Below, in pieces: positions 7,282-8,239 of a stretch of DNA of 8,239 bases; position 1 is the first letter of the stretch; each line of letters begins with the position of its first letter. Origin of the DNA: JAZQHR01 sp045540815 (GTDB taxonomy: Bacteria > Bacillota > Clostridia > UMGS1810); contig JAZQHY010000029.1 of the NCBI GenBank assembly GCA_045540815.1, positions 1-8,239 on the forward strand, written 5' to 3'. Under the pieces are notes generated by a model. It was not told where the DNA came from and searched no databases. It saw only the letters and a program-made list of their open reading frames with translations. The position numbers were made by a program, and so were the translations under genes.

Positions 7282-7310
7282 AAAGGACTTTTTAATGATA
7301 AAAAGAATAT
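7282..7310 (+). promoter_or_regulatory. Sigma-H promoter of the spoIIA operon
   Basis: AAAGGACTT (7282-7290) fits the sigma-H -35 consensus RnAGGAwWW at all but one position. AAAGAATAT (7302-7310) fits the -10 consensus RnnGAATww fully. The spacer is 11 bases, within the usual 11-12. In B. subtilis spoIIA is transcribed by sigma-H RNA polymerase and activated by Spo0A~P, so the location matches expectation. Transcription would start near 7317, giving a leader of roughly 35 bases. Confidence 0.72.
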
Positions 7311-7335
7311 GTTTAACTAGCTATATTTATTACAT

Positions 7336-7343
7336 AAGGAGTG
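7336..7343 (+). promoter_or_regulatory. Ribosome binding site of spoIIAA
   Basis: AAGGAGTG at 7336-7343 is 7 bases before the TTG at 7351 and supports that non-ATG start. An ATG at 7381 has AAAGGA only 4 bases ahead and would remove the first beta strand of the protein. Confidence 0.72.
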
Positions 7344-7350
7344 AGAGTTT

Positions 7351-7713
7351 TTGAAAGTATTTTTCAGTGAAAAGGATAATATGCTTACAGTTAAAGTAAT
7401 CGGTGAACTTGATCATCATAACGCATCGCAAATAAGAGAAGAAACCGACTTTAAAATAACAAATGACAATATAAAACACGTCATTTTTGATTTTACTAAC
7501 CTGTCTTTTATGGATAGCTCGGGTATAGGCGTGATAATTGGAAGGTATAAGCTGCTTAGTTCATTATCAGGAAGGTTGTATATTGTTTCTCCATCTAAAA
7601 GTCTTAACCGAATACTTGAATTGTCTGGAATAATGAAGATTATAAAGGTTTTTGATACCGTTTCCGACGCAGAAAAGGAATATGAAGGGAGTGTTTTTGG
7701 TGAACAAGCGTAA
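7351..7713 (+). CDS. spoIIAA: Anti-sigma-F factor antagonist SpoIIAA
   Basis: This STAS-domain protein in its unphosphorylated form binds SpoIIAB and displaces sigma-F. SpoIIAB phosphorylates and inactivates it, and the phosphatase SpoIIE restores it in the forespore. The product has 120 residues (about 117 in B. subtilis). Recognisable segments are GELDHHNA (18-25) and SFMDSSGIGVIIGRYK (52-67); S56, the first serine of DSSG, matches the phosphorylated Ser58 of B. subtilis. LSGIMKIIKVFD near the C-terminus also matches. The TTG start is preferred because of the AAGGAGTG site and because it gives the full N-terminal strand. It opens the spoIIA operon and overlaps spoIIAB by 14 bases, which suggests coupled translation and controlled AA:AB ratio. 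The generic relative RsbV is less likely, because spoIIAB and sigF follow directly. Confidence 0.95.
   Translation: MKVFFSEKDNMLTVKVIGELDHHNASQIREETDFKITNDNIKHVIFDFTNLSFMDSSGIGVIIGRYKLLSSLSGRLYIVSPSKSLNRILELSGIMKIIKVFDTVSDAEKEYEGSVFGEQA
7685..7691 (+). promoter_or_regulatory. Ribosome binding site of spoIIAB, inside spoIIAA
   Basis: AAGGGAG at 7685-7691 lies 8 bases before GTG 7700, within the last codons of spoIIAA. A TTG at 7697 is also in frame and possible. An ATG at 7652, much further upstream, would add a tail unlike SpoIIAB. Confidence 0.68.
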
Positions 7714-8134
7714 TGAGGTTAAAATAGAGTTTTTAAGTAAATCTGAAAATGAAGGCTTTTCAAGAATGGTGGTTGCATCACTTGTTTCTCAACTCGATCC
7801 GACAATTGAAGAACTTAATGATGTTAAAACTGCAGTATCAGAAGCTGTTACAAACTGTATTGTTCATGCATATAATGGCAAAACAGGTTACATATTTTTA
7901 GAATGTATACTATATGATGATGAGATTTATATCAGCATAAAAGATAATGGCAGAGGTATAGAAGATGTAAAAAAAGCAAGAGAACCGCTTTTTACAACTA
8001 ATACTGATATGGAGCGTTCCGGAATGGGATTTACAGTTATGGAAACATTTATGGATACTGTAAAAGTAGATTCTATAGTCGGAGTAGGTACTAAAGTAAC
8101 AATGACAAAGAAAATATGTGCAAATAGACTTTGA
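7700..8134 (+). CDS. spoIIAB: Anti-sigma-F factor and serine kinase SpoIIAB
   Basis: SpoIIAB is a GHKL-fold protein that holds sigma-F inactive and, with ATP, phosphorylates SpoIIAA. With the GTG 7700 start it has 144 residues, close to 146 in B. subtilis. The N-box SEAVTNCIVHAY (47-58) carries the catalytic E48 and Mg-binding N52. The G1 box is DNGRG (82-86), the ATP-lid segment is PLFTTNTDMERSGMGF (96-111) and the G2 box is GMG (108-110). R22 in FSRMVVAS aligns with Arg20 of B. subtilis, which contacts both sigma-F and SpoIIAA. QLDPT (31-35) is also shared. The start is placed by ribosome site and homology; TTG 7697 would add one residue. It overlaps spoIIAA by 14 bases and ends 20 bases before sigF. 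No key residue is missing. Confidence 0.95.
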   Translation: MNKRNEVKIEFLSKSENEGFSRMVVASLVSQLDPTIEELNDVKTAVSEAVTNCIVHAYNGKTGYIFLECILYDDEIYISIKDNGRGIEDVKKAREPLFTTNTDMERSGMGFTVMETFMDTVKVDSIVGVGTKVTMTKKICANRL

Positions 8135-8154
8135 TAACGTGAAAGGTCACTAAA

Positions 8155-8239
8155 ATGCAAAACGAAGAAATTTTAAAGCTTTTAATCAAAGCGCAAAACG
8201 GTGATAAAAAAGCCGAAAGTGAAATTTATGAAAAAAATG
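8155..8239 (+). CDS. sigF: Sporulation sigma factor F, N-terminal fragment
   Basis: This is the forespore-specific RNA polymerase sigma factor SpoIIAC/sigma-F, target of SpoIIAB. Only 28 complete codons are present; the gene runs off the right edge of the window. The visible part contains LIKAQNGDKKAESEIYEKN, matching the LI-x3-QNGD-x2-A...EKN start of the sigma-F/sigma-70 core before region 2. ATG 8155 has an AAAGG-type ribosome site at 8142-8146. The motif alone would also fit sigma-G, sigma-E or sigma-B, but position directly after spoIIAA-spoIIAB makes sigma-F nearly certain. The truncation is due to the window boundary, not a mutation. Confidence 0.88.
   Translation, partial: MQNEEILKLLIKAQNGDKKAESEIYEKN

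Overview
The window comes from a low-GC, endospore-forming Firmicute, most likely a member of the Clostridia. The evidence is the AT-rich sequence, strong GGAGG ribosome binding sites before nearly every gene, the B. subtilis-type long pyruvate kinase with a C-terminal PEP-utilizer domain, the valS-folC pair, and the start of a spoIIA sporulation operon (spoIIAA, spoIIAB, sigF). Species cannot be assigned from the sequence alone. All genes lie on the + strand.

Positions 20-7277 look like one housekeeping transcription unit. A sigma-A-like promoter (20-48) precedes mtrB, which encodes the tryptophan-sensing RNA-binding protein TRAP. Then come a 63-residue small protein, pfkA (6-phosphofructokinase), pyk (pyruvate kinase), valS (valyl-tRNA synthetase) and folC (folylpolyglutamate/dihydrofolate synthase). 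Gaps are 4 to 44 bases and none contains a convincing terminator until the end of folC. The unit joins the two classic control enzymes of glycolysis to an aminoacyl-tRNA synthetase, a folate enzyme and, at its head, a tryptophan-responsive regulator. In B. subtilis TRAP is instead paired with the folate gene folE (mtrA). The TRAP encoded here keeps the tryptophan-pocket residues but has lost one of the three basic RNA-binding residues.

Positions 7229-7350 are a compact regulatory junction. A strong stem-loop followed by eight T residues ends the folC unit, and the folC stop codon sits in its loop. Each arm of the stem is also a perfect Spo0A box (TTTGTCGAAA), in opposite orientations, 21 bp centre to centre. 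Just downstream is a good match to a sigma-H promoter (7282-7310). The same inverted repeat may therefore terminate the upstream operon as RNA and bind Spo0A~P as DNA to activate spoIIA.

Positions 7351-8239 hold the spoIIA operon: anti-anti-sigma factor SpoIIAA (TTG start), anti-sigma kinase SpoIIAB (GTG start, overlapping spoIIAA by 14 bases), and the first 28 codons of sigF, cut by the window edge. Together they form the partner-switching module that releases sigma-F in the forespore.

No tRNA, rRNA, CRISPR array, insertion sequence or phage gene was seen. No wholly new system is evident. The most interesting points are the dual-use terminator/Spo0A palindrome and the altered TRAP heading a glycolytic operon.
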